From the NCBI RefSeq assembly GCF_030272705.1, contig NZ_JARFYM010000006.1:178892-242891 (forward strand): 64,000 nucleotides of DNA, written 5' to 3'. A program made the position numbers and the translations under genes. Positions 1 to 8,968 of this stretch are shown here, piece by piece. The notes under the pieces were generated by a model. It ran no database searches. It saw only the letters and a program-made list of their open reading frames with translations, and was not told where the DNA came from. Origin of the DNA: Rhizobium mayense. GTDB lineage: Bacteria > Pseudomonadota > Alphaproteobacteria > Rhizobiales > Rhizobiaceae. The stretch's first letter is position 1; each line of letters starts with the position of its first letter.

Positions 1-1011
1 CAAACCGCGCGGATTGAGCATGCGCGATACCCACTCGCGGCCGGCAAATTCGACGAACACCAGAGTTTCATTGCCGAGAGGCTCGGTAATGGCGACGGGC
101 AACGTTACCTCATGCACCGCCGTTTCGGCGCCGGAATGCAGGCCATGGCCGCTTGGGAAGATATCGTCCGGACGCAGGCCCAAGGCAACCTTTTCACCAT
201 CCTTGACGCGGCCTTCGAACTGGCCTGGCAGCGGCAGCTTGTCGCCGTTCTTGAACACCAGTGTGCCGGCCGAAATCGTAGCCTCCTCGATATTCATCGG
301 CGGCGAGCCGATGAAGCCGGCGACGAAACGGGTGGCTGGCCGCTTGAACACCTCATCCGGCGTGCCGACCTGCTCGATATAGCCGTCGCGCATGATGACG
401 ATGCGGTCGGCAAGCGTCATCGCTTCCACCTGGTCGTGGGTGACGTAGATCACCGTCGACTGCACCTTGGCGTGCAGCTTCTTGATCTCGGTGCGCATCT
501 GCGTGCGGAGCTTGGCGTCGAGGTTCGACAACGGCTCATCGAAGAGGAAGACTTCCGGCTGGCGGACGATGGCGCGGCCCATGGCGACGCGCTGGCGCTG
601 GCCGCCAGAAAGCTGCGCCGGCCGGCGATCCATCAGCGCCTCCAGGCTGAGAATCGCGGCCGCTTCGTTGACGCGCTGGTCGATCTCCGCCTGCGGCTGC
701 TTGGCAATCTTCAGCGAGAAGCCCATGTTCTCGCGCACGGTCATGTGCGGATAGAGCGCGTAGGACTGGAACACCATGGAGATGTTGCGATCGCGTGGCG
801 GCAGGTCGTTGACGATGGTATCGCCGATCATGATGGCGCCGCCGGAAATCTCCTCAAGGCCGGCGATCATGCGCAGCGTCGTCGACTTGCCGCAGCCAGA
901 AGGCCCGACAAGCGCGATGAATTCCTTGTCCTTGATATCGAGATCGATCCCGTGGACGATTTCCAGGGCGCCGTAGCGCTTGACGAGTTTTTTGAGCGAA
1001 ACCTGAGCCAT
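1..1011 (-). CDS. Sugar ABC transporter ATP-binding protein, UgpC/MalK type (partial)
   Basis: Cytoplasmic ATPase that powers the sugar-type importer encoded upstream at 1019-4278. The 337 visible residues show Walker [10 protein letters not shown] at about residues 36-44, the signature LSGGQRQR, Walker [12 protein letters not shown] and the switch His in YVTHDQVEA, followed by the start of the OB-like regulatory domain (LGLRPDDIF) typical of MalK/UgpC. The ATG at 1011 lies 7 nt after the permease stop, so it is the last gene of the four-gene transporter operon. The C-terminus runs off the left edge; most family members are 350-370 residues, so little is missing. The substrate cannot be read from the ATPase. 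Confidence 0.95.
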   Translation of the reverse strand, partial: MAQVSLKKLVKRYGALEIVHGIDLDIKDKEFIALVGPSGCGKSTTLRMIAGLEEISGGAIMIGDTIVNDLPPRDRNISMVFQSYALYPHMTVRENMGFSLKIAKQPQAEIDQRVNEAAAILSLEALMDRRPAQLSGGQRQRVAMGRAIVRQPEVFLFDEPLSNLDAKLRTQMRTEIKKLHAKVQSTVIYVTHDQVEAMTLADRIVIMRDGYIEQVGTPDEVFKRPATRFVAGFIGSPPMNIEEATISAGTLVFKNGDKLPLPGQFEGRVKDGEKVALGLRPDDIFPSGHGLHSGAETAVHEVTLPVAITEPLGNETLVFVEFAGREWVSRMLNPRGL

Positions 1012-1018
1012 GGGGATT

Positions 1019-1885
1019 TCAACCTTTGACCGCACCGAATGTCAGACCCGACACCAGATGCTTCTGAATGATGAAGGTAAGAGCGAGCGCCGGAACGATC
1101 ATCACGACCGCCAGCGCGCACATGCCGCGCCAGTCGATGGTGAATTCGGCCGTGTAGTCGAGCAGACCGACCGGCAGCGTCTTGGAATCGACGGAGCGGG
1201 TGAGCTGCGAGGCTAGTGCATATTCGTTCCAGCAGGTGAGGAAGGCGAAGATGCCCGCAGACGCGATGCCGGGACCGGCGAGCGGAAACTCCACCTGCCA
1301 GAAGGCCTGCCAGCGTGTGCAGCCGTCGATCTGCGCCGCCTCGGCGAGGTCTTTCGGCACCTGACGGAAGAAGCCGTCGATCAACCAGATCGTGAAGGGT
1401 ACGTTCAGCGCCACATAGGTGATGATCAGGCCAAAATGCGTGTCGATGATGCCGAGCCGCGCATAGACCATGAACAGCGGCAGCGATAGCGCCACGCCCG
1501 GCACGGATCGCGTCAGCATCAGGCCGAGGAAAACGGCCGACTTGCCGGCAAAGCGGTAGCGGGCGAATGCATAGCCGCCGGACATGCCGATGATCAGCGC
1601 GATGATGGTGGAGGTGACGGAAATCACCAGCGAATTGCGGAAATAATCCAAGACGGGGATACCGCCCTGCCCCGCGCCGCCGAACATAGCGCGATAGGCT
1701 TCGAACGACAGCTCCTGCGGTATCCAGACCGGCGGCTTCGCCATGATCTCGACCGTGGGCCGCAGCGAGCTGAGGATGATCCAGAAGCCCGGCAGGCAGA
1801 TGATGAGCATCGCGATGAAAAGGCCTATGAGATAGGCAACTTTTGCGATGCGTCGGCGCGTGCGTTGTTTGGCGTTGCGATCCAT
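1019..1885 (-). CDS. Carbohydrate ABC transporter permease, MalG type
   Basis: Inner-membrane permease of the 1-4278 importer, 288 residues. It has an N-terminal membrane segment (LIGLFIAMLIICLPGFWIIL), several further hydrophobic segments, and the cytoplasmic EAA loop EAAQIDGCTRWQAFWQVEFP that contacts the ATPase. I chose the ATG at 1885 rather than an upstream GTG at 1894, because GGAG lies 8 nt before this ATG whereas the GTG overlaps the ribosome site. It begins 2 nt after the stop of the partner permease, consistent with translational coupling. Family: binding-protein-dependent transport membrane component (BPD_transp_1), CUT1 sugar class. Substrate unknown. Confidence 0.93.
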   Translation of the reverse strand: MDRNAKQRTRRRIAKVAYLIGLFIAMLIICLPGFWIILSSLRPTVEIMAKPPVWIPQELSFEAYRAMFGGAGQGGIPVLDYFRNSLVISVTSTIIALIIGMSGGYAFARYRFAGKSAVFLGLMLTRSVPGVALSLPLFMVYARLGIIDTHFGLIITYVALNVPFTIWLIDGFFRQVPKDLAEAAQIDGCTRWQAFWQVEFPLAGPGIASAGIFAFLTCWNEYALASQLTRSVDSKTLPVGLLDYTAEFTIDWRGMCALAVVMIVPALALTFIIQKHLVSGLTFGAVKG

Positions 1886-1887
1886 GA

Positions 1888-2781
1888 TTACCACTCCGCT
1901 CCGATCTGGGTGCGGGCAAGCGCCAGCTTACGGAAGAAATAGACTGTGAAGGCGATCGACAGGATGATCGAGACATAGGCCATGGCGTTGGCAAGCCCCA
2001 TTTGCGCATCGGCATAGGCCGTGCGTCCGACCAGCGTCCAGATCAGTTCCGTTCGCCGCGCCGGGCCGCCATCGGTCATGATCTTGACGATGTCATAGGC
2101 GCGGGCGACATCGAGCGAACGGATGGTCATGGCGATAAAGGCGAACGGCATCAGGAACGGCCAAGTGACGTAACGGAAGGTCTGCCAGCTCGTGCAGCCG
2201 TCGACCTTGGCGGCCTCCACCGGCTCCTGCGGCATGGCCAGCAGGCCGGCAAGGATGAGGATCGCGAAGACCGATGTCGACGACCAGACTTCGGCGATGA
2301 CGATGGATAGCAGCGCCAGATTGCCGTCGATCAGCCAGGGTATGGCATTGTTGGTAATGCCCAGGGATTGCAGGGCATTGTTGATGATGCCGACATTGTC
2401 GTTGAACATGAATTTGAACTGGAAACCGACGAGCACGGGCGAAAACATCATCGGAAACATCATCAGCGTGCGCAGGATGCGCTTGCCGTGGGTGGCCTTG
2501 TTGACCAGGAGTGCCAGGCAGAGACCTAGCAGCATTTCCAGGTTGAGCGCGATCGTCAGAAGCACGACGGTGCGCACGAAGGCCGCCAGGAAGACCGGAT
2601 CGGTCAGAATGCGGGTATAGTTCCGCAAGCCGATAAAGGTGAAGAGCGTCGCCGGCCGCGTCAGGCGGAATGGCGTGAAACTGGAATAAAAGGACAGAAG
2701 CAACGGAAACAGCACCACCGCCACGAGCACGATAATCGCCGGAAGAAGCAGCAGGACCGGTGGAGATATTTTCTTGAACAT
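1888..2781 (-). CDS. Carbohydrate ABC transporter permease, MalF type
   Basis: Second permease of the importer, 297 residues, starting MFKKISPPVLLLLPAI with a hydrophobic first segment. The EAA loop reads EAAKVDGCTSWQTFRYVTWP. The open frame extends upstream to 2895, but that extension is polar, Gly/Ser-rich and overlaps the intergenic hairpin, so the ATG at 2781 is preferred. It pairs with the MalG-type permease to form the heterodimeric membrane channel expected in CUT1 systems. It lies about 180 nt after the binding-protein gene, the spacing being occupied by a stem-loop. Confidence 0.92.
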   Translation of the reverse strand: MFKKISPPVLLLLPAIIVLVAVVLFPLLLSFYSSFTPFRLTRPATLFTFIGLRNYTRILTDPVFLAAFVRTVVLLTIALNLEMLLGLCLALLVNKATHGKRILRTLMMFPMMFSPVLVGFQFKFMFNDNVGIINNALQSLGITNNAIPWLIDGNLALLSIVIAEVWSSTSVFAILILAGLLAMPQEPVEAAKVDGCTSWQTFRYVTWPFLMPFAFIAMTIRSLDVARAYDIVKIMTDGGPARRTELIWTLVGRTAYADAQMGLANAMAYVSIILSIAFTVYFFRKLALARTQIGAEW

Positions 2782-2917
2782 GGTTTGCACCTGTCGGCAT
2801 TCCTCAGCAGCGTGGCCCGAACTGCCTGGAATGCGATTGCATGGGGCCGAGAGGCCGGAAGAAATCCGGCCGGACAGACCGGCCCCTAAAGGCACTGGTC
2901 ATAAGCAATTTTTAGAG

Positions 2918-2949
2918 AAGTCCCGTACCCTCCGCCGGATACGGGACTT
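2918..2949 (-). promoter_or_regulatory. Intercistronic stem-loop after the binding-protein gene
   Basis: A perfect 10-bp inverted repeat, AAGTCCCGTA / TACGGGACTT with a 12-nt loop, sits between the binding-protein gene and the permeases. No T-run follows on the minus strand, so it is more likely an mRNA-stabilising or partial-termination hairpin. Such hairpins commonly keep binding-protein levels above permease levels. The inverted repeat is seen; the role is inferred. Confidence 0.5.
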
Positions 2950-2961
2950 TGATTGCGGCAA

Positions 2962-4278
2962 TTAGAGCGCGCCGGCGTCCTTCAGAACGTCGGTTGCCTT
3001 CTGTGCGGCAGTATCGAGCGCTTGCTTCGAGGTCTTGTCGCCAAGGATGGCGGCCTGAAGCTCAGGATAGACGACGTTGGATATCTCGATCCATTGCGGT
3101 GTGTGCGGAACCGGGAAGGCATACTTCATCGATTCCTGGAAGGTGCTCAGCACTTCCTTCTTATAGGGATCGGACGCAGCCTGCTGGATGTCCCAATCCC
3201 AGACGGCCTTGCGGGTCGGCAGCGTGCCATTGGCGGCTTCGAGCTTCTGCGAGTCGTCGTTCGTCAGGAACCAGACGAGCGATGCGGCGGCGTCCTTGTT
3301 CTTGCACGCTTCCGTCACCGAGAAGCCGTGATGGCCGGACCAGCCGGTGTGTTTGCCAGACGAGCCCACAGGCTGCACGACGACGCCGACATTGCCGGCG
3401 ATCTTCGAGGACTTCGGATCGTTGAAGTAAGTTGCCCAGCCCGGCCAATCGAGATCGAGCGCGACGGTGCCCGACGCAAATCCGGCGCCGAGATCATCCC
3501 AAAGATAGTTCGTCGTGCCGGCCGGAACGGCCTTCGCCTTGTACATATTCACGAACCAGTCGAGCGCGCGCACGCCGGCTTCGGAATTGAAGGCCGGCTT
3601 GCCGTCCTTGTCGAGATATTCGCCGCCTTCGGCGACCAGCATTTCATAGAAGCGGCCGTTGATCGCCTCTTCCTTGCCGGGGAACTGCGTGCCGAAGAAA
3701 TTCGGCGGATTGGCGAAGAAGGTTGCTTGGTCGGAGACTTCCTTCCAGGTCTTCGGCGGTGCCAGATCGTAGCCGTACTTGGCCTTGAACGCCGTCTTCT
3801 TGGCCTCGTCGTTGTAGAGGCTCTTCTGATAGTAGAGCGCCGACACGTCGAACTGGGCGCGCGGCAGCATGATCAGCCGGCCGTCAATGGTGGACGCTTC
3901 GATGGTCGAATCGACGAACTTGGCAATCTCTTCCTTCGGCAACAGCTTGCTGAGATCGGTGTAGAGGTCGGGATACTGAGGCGCGAAGGACGAGTGGTTC
4001 GAACCGACGCACCAGGAAATATCGCCCGACGCCATGTCCGACTTGATTTCCTTGTCGAGCTCGAAATGGTTCTTCTTGGAGAGGATGTTGACCTTGGCGC
4101 CGGTCTCCTTCTCCCACTCGGAAATGCGCCCATAGAGCGGCTCATATTGCTGGCCGCCAATCAGCTTGGCGTCGATCGTCACACCCGGGAACTTGCCGGG
4201 CAGGTCGGCAGCAGAGATCGCGGAGCTCGCCAGCAATGCCAGTACGCCGGCTGCGAGGCCGGTCTTCCAATTCCTCAT
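2962..4278 (-). CDS. ABC transporter extracellular solute-binding protein (family 1, sugar type)
   Basis: Periplasmic substrate receptor of the 1-4278 importer, 438 residues. Signal peptide MRNWKTGLAAGVLALLASSA ends near ISA-ADLPG. The body has features of cluster-B sugar receptors, such as a Trp/Gly-rich pocket segment (DLDWPGWATYF) and the C-terminal LPTRKAVWDWD region. The frame stays open to 4371, but the signal peptide fixes the start at 4278. It is the first gene of the transporter operon and is divergent from the IclR regulator. The ligand is unknown; the adjacent amidohydrolase, MaoC and CoA-transferase genes suggest a sugar-acid or lactone rather than a common hexose, which is inference. 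Confidence 0.92.
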   Translation of the reverse strand: MRNWKTGLAAGVLALLASSAISAADLPGKFPGVTIDAKLIGGQQYEPLYGRISEWEKETGAKVNILSKKNHFELDKEIKSDMASGDISWCVGSNHSSFAPQYPDLYTDLSKLLPKEEIAKFVDSTIEASTIDGRLIMLPRAQFDVSALYYQKSLYNDEAKKTAFKAKYGYDLAPPKTWKEVSDQATFFANPPNFFGTQFPGKEEAINGRFYEMLVAEGGEYLDKDGKPAFNSEAGVRALDWFVNMYKAKAVPAGTTNYLWDDLGAGFASGTVALDLDWPGWATYFNDPKSSKIAGNVGVVVQPVGSSGKHTGWSGHHGFSVTEACKNKDAAASLVWFLTNDDSQKLEAANGTLPTRKAVWDWDIQQAASDPYKKEVLSTFQESMKYAFPVPHTPQWIEISNVVYPELQAAILGDKTSKQALDTAAQKATDVLKDAGAL

Positions 4279-4412
4279 TGAATTTTCCTCCCTAAAGGAC
4301 CGGACACCCCGCCCGATCGCCCTCACGACCCAAATATGGATCAATAATTTATATGTAAACATCTTATTCATCGACCGTCAAGCAGGGATCGCAGCCGCTT
4401 GCAAATCGCTTT

Positions 4413-4430
4413 CATTCATATATGAATGAT
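4413..4430. promoter_or_regulatory. 18-bp perfect palindrome, candidate IclR operator
   Basis: TCATTCATATATGAATGA is its own reverse complement. It sits between the divergent binding-protein gene (start 4278) and the IclR regulator (start 4458), where an autoregulatory operator controlling both directions is expected. IclR-family proteins bind such palindromes as dimers or tetramers. The palindrome is seen; the regulator assignment is inferred from position. Confidence 0.55.
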
Positions 4431-4457
4431 CTATATTTCCTTCATATGGGGCCTTCC

Positions 4458-5249
4458 ATGAGCGTAGAAGACGATAGCGATCGATACCGCGCACCGGCGC
4501 TGGACAAAGGCCTCGACATCCTGGAACTGCTGGCGCGAATCGACGGCGGTCTGACGCAGGCCGAAATCGCCAAGGCGCTCGGCAAAAGCCCGAACGAATT
4601 CTACCGTATGCTCGATCGCCTGGTCCGGCGTGGCTATGTGCAACGGCAGGACGGCGATCGTTTCTATCTAACCCTCAAACTTTTCGGCCTGGCGCATTAT
4701 CACGCGCCGGTACGCCGGCTCGTTTCCTTTGCTACCCCGCTGATGCGCGAATTCTCCAACCGCGCCGAGCAAGCCTGCCATCTGGCGATTTTCGACCGCG
4801 GCTCGGTCGTGGTCATCGCCCAACAGGATTCGCCCACCTATTGGGGCATTTCGATTCGCGTCGGTGCCCAGATCAATCTTTTCAATACCGGCTCCGGCCA
4901 TGTCCTGCTGGCCTTCCGCGACGAAAAACAGCGCAAGATGATGATCAGCGAGCAGCAGCGTCAGCAGGATGACGACGTGCCGATGCCTACCGACCTCAAC
5001 GAGCGCCTTCAGTTGATCAAGGAGCAAGGCTTCGAGACGATGGATAGCCTGCAGACCAACGGCGTGCGCAACATTTCGGCGCCCGTGCTGGCATTGGACG
5101 GCTACGCATTGGCCGCACTCACTTGCCCCTATATCCAACCGGTCAATCCGAATGCACCAAGCTACGAGCAGGTGATCCAATATGTACGCGAAGCGGCCAA
5201 AGACGTATCCGAGACCGTTGCAGGCACATTGGATAATGCCGAGATATAA
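4458..5249 (+). CDS. IclR family transcriptional regulator
   Basis: DNA-binding regulator of about 263 residues. The N-terminal winged helix (ALDKGLDILELLARIDGG followed by LTQAEIAKALGKSPNEFYRM) is classic IclR, and the remainder is the IclR effector-binding domain (GHVLLAF, LNERLQLIKEQGFE, ISAPVLALDGYALAALT). Three in-frame starts exist (4422, 4446, 4458); I prefer 4458 because GGGG lies a few bases upstream and the first two would start within or near the palindrome. It is divergent from the transporter and precedes the amidohydrolase by about 60 nt, so it probably controls both the uptake and catabolic halves of the cluster. Confidence 0.9.
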   Translation: MSVEDDSDRYRAPALDKGLDILELLARIDGGLTQAEIAKALGKSPNEFYRMLDRLVRRGYVQRQDGDRFYLTLKLFGLAHYHAPVRRLVSFATPLMREFSNRAEQACHLAIFDRGSVVVIAQQDSPTYWGISIRVGAQINLFNTGSGHVLLAFRDEKQRKMMISEQQRQQDDDVPMPTDLNERLQLIKEQGFETMDSLQTNGVRNISAPVLALDGYALAALTCPYIQPVNPNAPSYEQVIQYVREAAKDVSETVAGTLDNAEI

Positions 5250-5258
5250 TTTCTATTT

Positions 5259-5271
5259 GAATAAACTATTC
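5259..5271. promoter_or_regulatory. Short inverted repeat upstream of the amidohydrolase gene
   Basis: GAATA-AAC-TATTC lies about 40 nt before the amidohydrolase start in an AT-rich gap. It could be a second, weaker IclR half-site pair for the catabolic genes. It is short and could be chance. Confidence 0.25.
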
Positions 5272-5312
5272 TTCTGTGAGTATATATTGACCAGCATGAT
5301 GGGAGGATCGCC

Positions 5313-6149
5313 ATGCTTTTCGATAGCCACCTGCACATCGTCAATCGCGGCAAACTAGGATATCCTTGGCTGGAAGGGGCCGGCGCGCTGAACCGCGACA
5401 GCCTCTACGAAGACTATGCCCGCGAAGCCCAACGCGTGGGGATCACCGACACGCTCCATATGGAAGTGGACGTCGCTGAAGGCGATATCGAGCGGGAAAC
5501 GGACTATGTCAAAGAATTGAGCCGACAGCCCGGCGGCATGATCCGCGGGGCCATTGCCGCCTGCCGTCCGGAAGATGCAGGCTTTCCTGCCTATCTCGAG
5601 CGCGTGCTCGCCGATCCCTTCGTCAAGGGCTTTCGCCGCGTGCTGCATGTCGTCCCCGACGACGTTTCCGAGGGCGCACTTTTCCGCGAAAATCTGAAGC
5701 GGCTCGCCGGCGCCGGCCTCACCTTCGATTTCTGCGTTCTGCCGCATCAAATCTCCAAGGCGATCGCAGTCGCTGATCTCAACCCTAATGTTCAGTTCAT
5801 TCTCGACCATTGTGGCGTGCCCGCCGTCAAGGATGGCCTCAGCGAGATCTGGACCTCGGGAATGACTGAAATCGCCAAGCGGCCGAACGTTGTCGTCAAG
5901 ATTTCCGGCGTCGTCGCCTATGCCGATCCCGATAGCTGGACGGTCGACACGCTGCGCCCCTTCGTCGAGCATTCGATCGCAAGCTTCGGTTGGGATCGCG
6001 TCATCTGGGGCAGCGACTGGCCCGTCTGCACGCTGGGCGGCGGTCTCTCCACCTGGATCGCCGCGACCCATGCGCTGACGCAAGGGGCGAGCGCCGACGA
6101 GCGAGCCCGCCTCTATCAGCTCAACGCCAAGCGCCTCTGGTCTCTCTGA
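5313..6149 (+). CDS. Amidohydrolase family protein (lactonase-like, Amidohydro_2)
   Basis: Predicted metal-dependent TIM-barrel hydrolase, 278 residues. It begins MLFDSHLHIVN, carrying the HxH metal motif. Further family marks are FDFCVLPHQ, QFILDHCGVP with the late His/Asp pair, and the C-terminal DRVIWGSDWPVC with the conserved Asp. This pattern fits the L-fuconolactonase / 2-pyrone-4,6-dicarboxylate lactonase branch. GGGAGG 10 nt upstream supports the start. It is the first of three tightly packed catabolic genes (amidohydrolase, MaoC, CoA-transferase). It likely opens a lactone or hydrolyses an amide in the pathway; the substrate is not determinable here. Confidence 0.85.
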   Translation: MLFDSHLHIVNRGKLGYPWLEGAGALNRDSLYEDYAREAQRVGITDTLHMEVDVAEGDIERETDYVKELSRQPGGMIRGAIAACRPEDAGFPAYLERVLADPFVKGFRRVLHVVPDDVSEGALFRENLKRLAGAGLTFDFCVLPHQISKAIAVADLNPNVQFILDHCGVPAVKDGLSEIWTSGMTEIAKRPNVVVKISGVVAYADPDSWTVDTLRPFVEHSIASFGWDRVIWGSDWPVCTLGGGLSTWIAATHALTQGASADERARLYQLNAKRLWSL

Positions 6150-6182
6150 GCGCGCCATGCAAGTCGATCGAAAGCCCATGCC

Positions 6183-6728
<546 letters not shown>

Positions 6729-6729
6729 A

Positions 6730-7887
6730 ATGACTGAAGGAAATAACGACAGCCTGCTCGCCGGCATCACCGTGCTGGATATGAGCCAGTTTCTGGCTGG
6801 GCCTATGGCCGCCCTTCGTCTCGGCGACCTCGGCGCGCGGGTGATCAAGGTCGAGCGTCCCGATGGCGGCGATCTCTGCCGCCGGCTTTATCTCAGCGAC
6901 ACGGAGATCGGCGGCGACTCGACGCTGTTCCACGCGATCAATCGCGGCAAGGAAAGCTTTGCCGTCAACATGAAGGATGAAGGTGACCTGCAGGACCTCA
7001 AGACGCTGATCGAAAAGGCCGACGTCATCATCCAGAATTTCCGCCCCGGGGTCATCGACCGGCTGGGTCTAGACTACGTCACGGTCGCCAAGATCAATCC
7101 ACGCATCGTCTATGGCAGCATCACCGGCTACGGACCGGACAACGAGTGGCGGCAGTTTCCCGGCCAGGATCTGCTCGCCCAGGCCCGCTCCGGCGCCATG
7201 TGGCTGAACGGCGAGGCCGACGATGGCCCGGTGCCCTTCGGCCTGGCGGTTGCCGACATGCTGGCCGGCAATCTCATCGTCCAGGGCATTCTCGCCGGTC
7301 TCGTGCGGCGCAGCGTCACCGATCAGGGTGTCCACGTCGAAACCAGTCTGCTGGAGGCGATGATCGATTTCCAGTTCGAAGTACTGACCACCCATCTGAA
7401 CGATGGCGGCCGCCTGCCGAAGAAATCCTCCGTGCGCAACGCCCACGCCTATCTCTCGGCCCCCTATGGCGTCTATCACTGCGCCGATGGCTGGCTGGCG
7501 CTGGCCATGACGCCGCTGCCGAAACTGGCACCTCTCTTCGAGCTTCCGGCGCTTACCGACTACACGCCGGACGAGGCCTTCTCTCGCCGCGACGAGATCA
7601 AGAGCCTGATCGCCAGCCGCCTGCACGAGAAGACCGTGAAGGAATGGCTCGCTATCCTGGAGCCCGCCGATATATGGGCGGCGGAAGTGCTGGACTGGCC
7701 GAAACTGTTGCAAACCGCCGCCTTCCGGCAGCTCGACATGCTGCAGACGGTAACCCGTGGCGACGGCGTTTCCGTTCGCACGACGGCAAGCCCGATCCGT
7801 GTCAATGGAGCGCGCCACAAGAGCGATATCGCCGCCCCGACGATCGGCAGCGATTCCGAGAAGATCAGAGCGGAGTTCATCACCTGA
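6730..7887 (+). CDS. CaiB/BaiF family CoA-transferase
   Basis: Class III CoA-transferase of 385 residues that moves CoA between carboxylic acids. The N-terminal DMSQFLAGPMAALRLGDLGA and VIKVERPDGGD and the segment QNFRPGVIDRLGLDY are family hallmarks. The catalytic Asp is predicted at residue 147 in FPGQDLLAQA, and the linked-domain segment APYGVYHCADGWLALA is also typical. It starts 1 nt after the MaoC gene, so the two are probably co-translated. In this cluster it would activate the acid released by the amidohydrolase step. It converges on the lipoprotein gene at 7910. Confidence 0.92.
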   Translation: MTEGNNDSLLAGITVLDMSQFLAGPMAALRLGDLGARVIKVERPDGGDLCRRLYLSDTEIGGDSTLFHAINRGKESFAVNMKDEGDLQDLKTLIEKADVIIQNFRPGVIDRLGLDYVTVAKINPRIVYGSITGYGPDNEWRQFPGQDLLAQARSGAMWLNGEADDGPVPFGLAVADMLAGNLIVQGILAGLVRRSVTDQGVHVETSLLEAMIDFQFEVLTTHLNDGGRLPKKSSVRNAHAYLSAPYGVYHCADGWLALAMTPLPKLAPLFELPALTDYTPDEAFSRRDEIKSLIASRLHEKTVKEWLAILEPADIWAAEVLDWPKLLQTAAFRQLDMLQTVTRGDGVSVRTTASPIRVNGARHKSDIAAPTIGSDSEKIRAEFIT

Positions 7888-7909
7888 CACCCCTCGCCGT
7901 GAAGAAACC

Positions 7910-8236
7910 TCAGGCCACCGGCTGCACCGAAGCGACCTTGCCGGTGTTGTCGATGATGCAATTAAATCTGCGGCCGGTCGCATTCAACTCGACACGGTAG
8001 GTGTTTGCATCCAATTGCTGCGAATTCGTCGGAAGCACCTTGCTCTGAGTGAGGCCGGCGGATTTTGCCGCGGCGTCAGCGCACAAGAGCTGCAGATCGG
8101 CGGGAGCCGTCTGCAGTTTCGTTCGAGCCATCTGGTCGGGCGGCGGCGAGGATACACATGCCGTCACCGGCGCTAGGAGCACAAGCGGGAAAAGCAATCG
8201 TGCCGCGGCCCAGGCATTCAATTTCGTCATTCTCAA
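7910..8236 (-). CDS. Small predicted lipoprotein
   Basis: A 108-residue protein with a charged N-terminus, a hydrophobic stretch (LLFPLVLLAPVTA) and a lipobox-like VTAC, so probably a lipid-anchored periplasmic protein processed at the Cys. The mature part contains two Cys (LLCADAA and RFNCIIDNTGKV) that could form a disulfide. I do not recognise a named family. It lies 15 nt downstream of the L,D-transpeptidase on the same strand and may be co-transcribed with it, which suggests an envelope role. Confidence 0.7.
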   Translation of the reverse strand: MRMTKLNAWAAARLLFPLVLLAPVTACVSSPPPDQMARTKLQTAPADLQLLCADAAAKSAGLTQSKVLPTNSQQLDANTYRVELNATGRRFNCIIDNTGKVASVQPVA

Positions 8237-8251
8237 TCCCCCATTTTGCAG

Positions 8252-8968
8252 TCATACGCCCTTGTAGAGTGCCGCGCCCTGCATCAGTACTATCACCTTT
8301 GCGCCGATCTTCACGCGAGAGTGCAGGTCGATGATATCGTCGTTATTCATGCGTATGCATCCGGAGGAGACATCGAGGCCGATCGACCATGATTCCGGCG
8401 TGCCGTGAATGCGGTAGATCGTGTCGTTGTTGCCTTCATACAGGTAAAGGGCCCTCGCCCCGAGCGGGTTGTCAGGTCCGCCGGGCATGCCGTTCGCCCA
8501 TTTCACCGCATTCGGATCACGGGCGACCATTTCGGCGGGCGGTGTCCAGGTCGGCCATTCCGCCGTGCGTCCGACGCGCACGATGCCGGCCCAGCCGAAG
8601 CCTTCCCGCCCAACGCCTATGCCATAGCGGATCGCCTGGCCGCCGGGCTGGACCAGGTAGAGAAAATGCTGGTTGCCGTCGATAATGATCGTTCCCGGCT
8701 CTTCAGCCGTCCGGAAGGGCACGACTTGCCTGCGAAAGGCATCCGGCACCTGTTTGTTGCGGGCGTAATATTGACGAGCCTTCCTCGCATCGTAGTCGAC
8801 CCAGGTTCGGGTCTGCGGATCAAAGATCTGCGTCTGCGCCGCGAACGCGACGAGCGGGCCAAGGCCTGCGGCAGCGGCCACCAGCATGACAGCTGCCTTG
8901 CGCCTCCAGCGTCGTTCCGATCCTGCCTCCACCAATGTCTCGGCGTTCTCTTTCGGATCTGTTCTCAT
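8252..8968 (-). CDS. L,D-transpeptidase (YkuD/ErfK family)
   Basis: Peptidoglycan cross-linking or protein-anchoring enzyme of about 238 residues. After an N-terminal hydrophobic segment (AAVMLVAAAAGLGPLVAFAA) the catalytic YkuD domain shows GTIIIDGNQHFLYLV, the substrate His in YRIHGTPESWSIG and the nucleophile Cys in SSGCIRMNNDDI. The open frame extends to 9238, but that extension overlaps another coding gene; the ATG at 8968 overlaps the upstream stop as ATGA and is the credible start. It is therefore translationally coupled to a betaine-type binding protein, an unusual pairing of osmolyte uptake and cell-wall remodelling. Confidence 0.92.
   Translation of the reverse strand: MRTDPKENAETLVEAGSERRWRRKAAVMLVAAAAGLGPLVAFAAQTQIFDPQTRTWVDYDARKARQYYARNKQVPDAFRRQVVPFRTAEEPGTIIIDGNQHFLYLVQPGGQAIRYGIGVGREGFGWAGIVRVGRTAEWPTWTPPAEMVARDPNAVKWANGMPGGPDNPLGARALYLYEGNNDTIYRIHGTPESWSIGLDVSSGCIRMNNDDIIDLHSRVKIGAKVIVLMQGAALYKGV

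Noticed and set aside
112..1029. Long plus-strand open frame of 305 codons opposite the ATPase gene
   Set aside because: It is the antisense shadow of a clear ABC ATPase and has no family motif.
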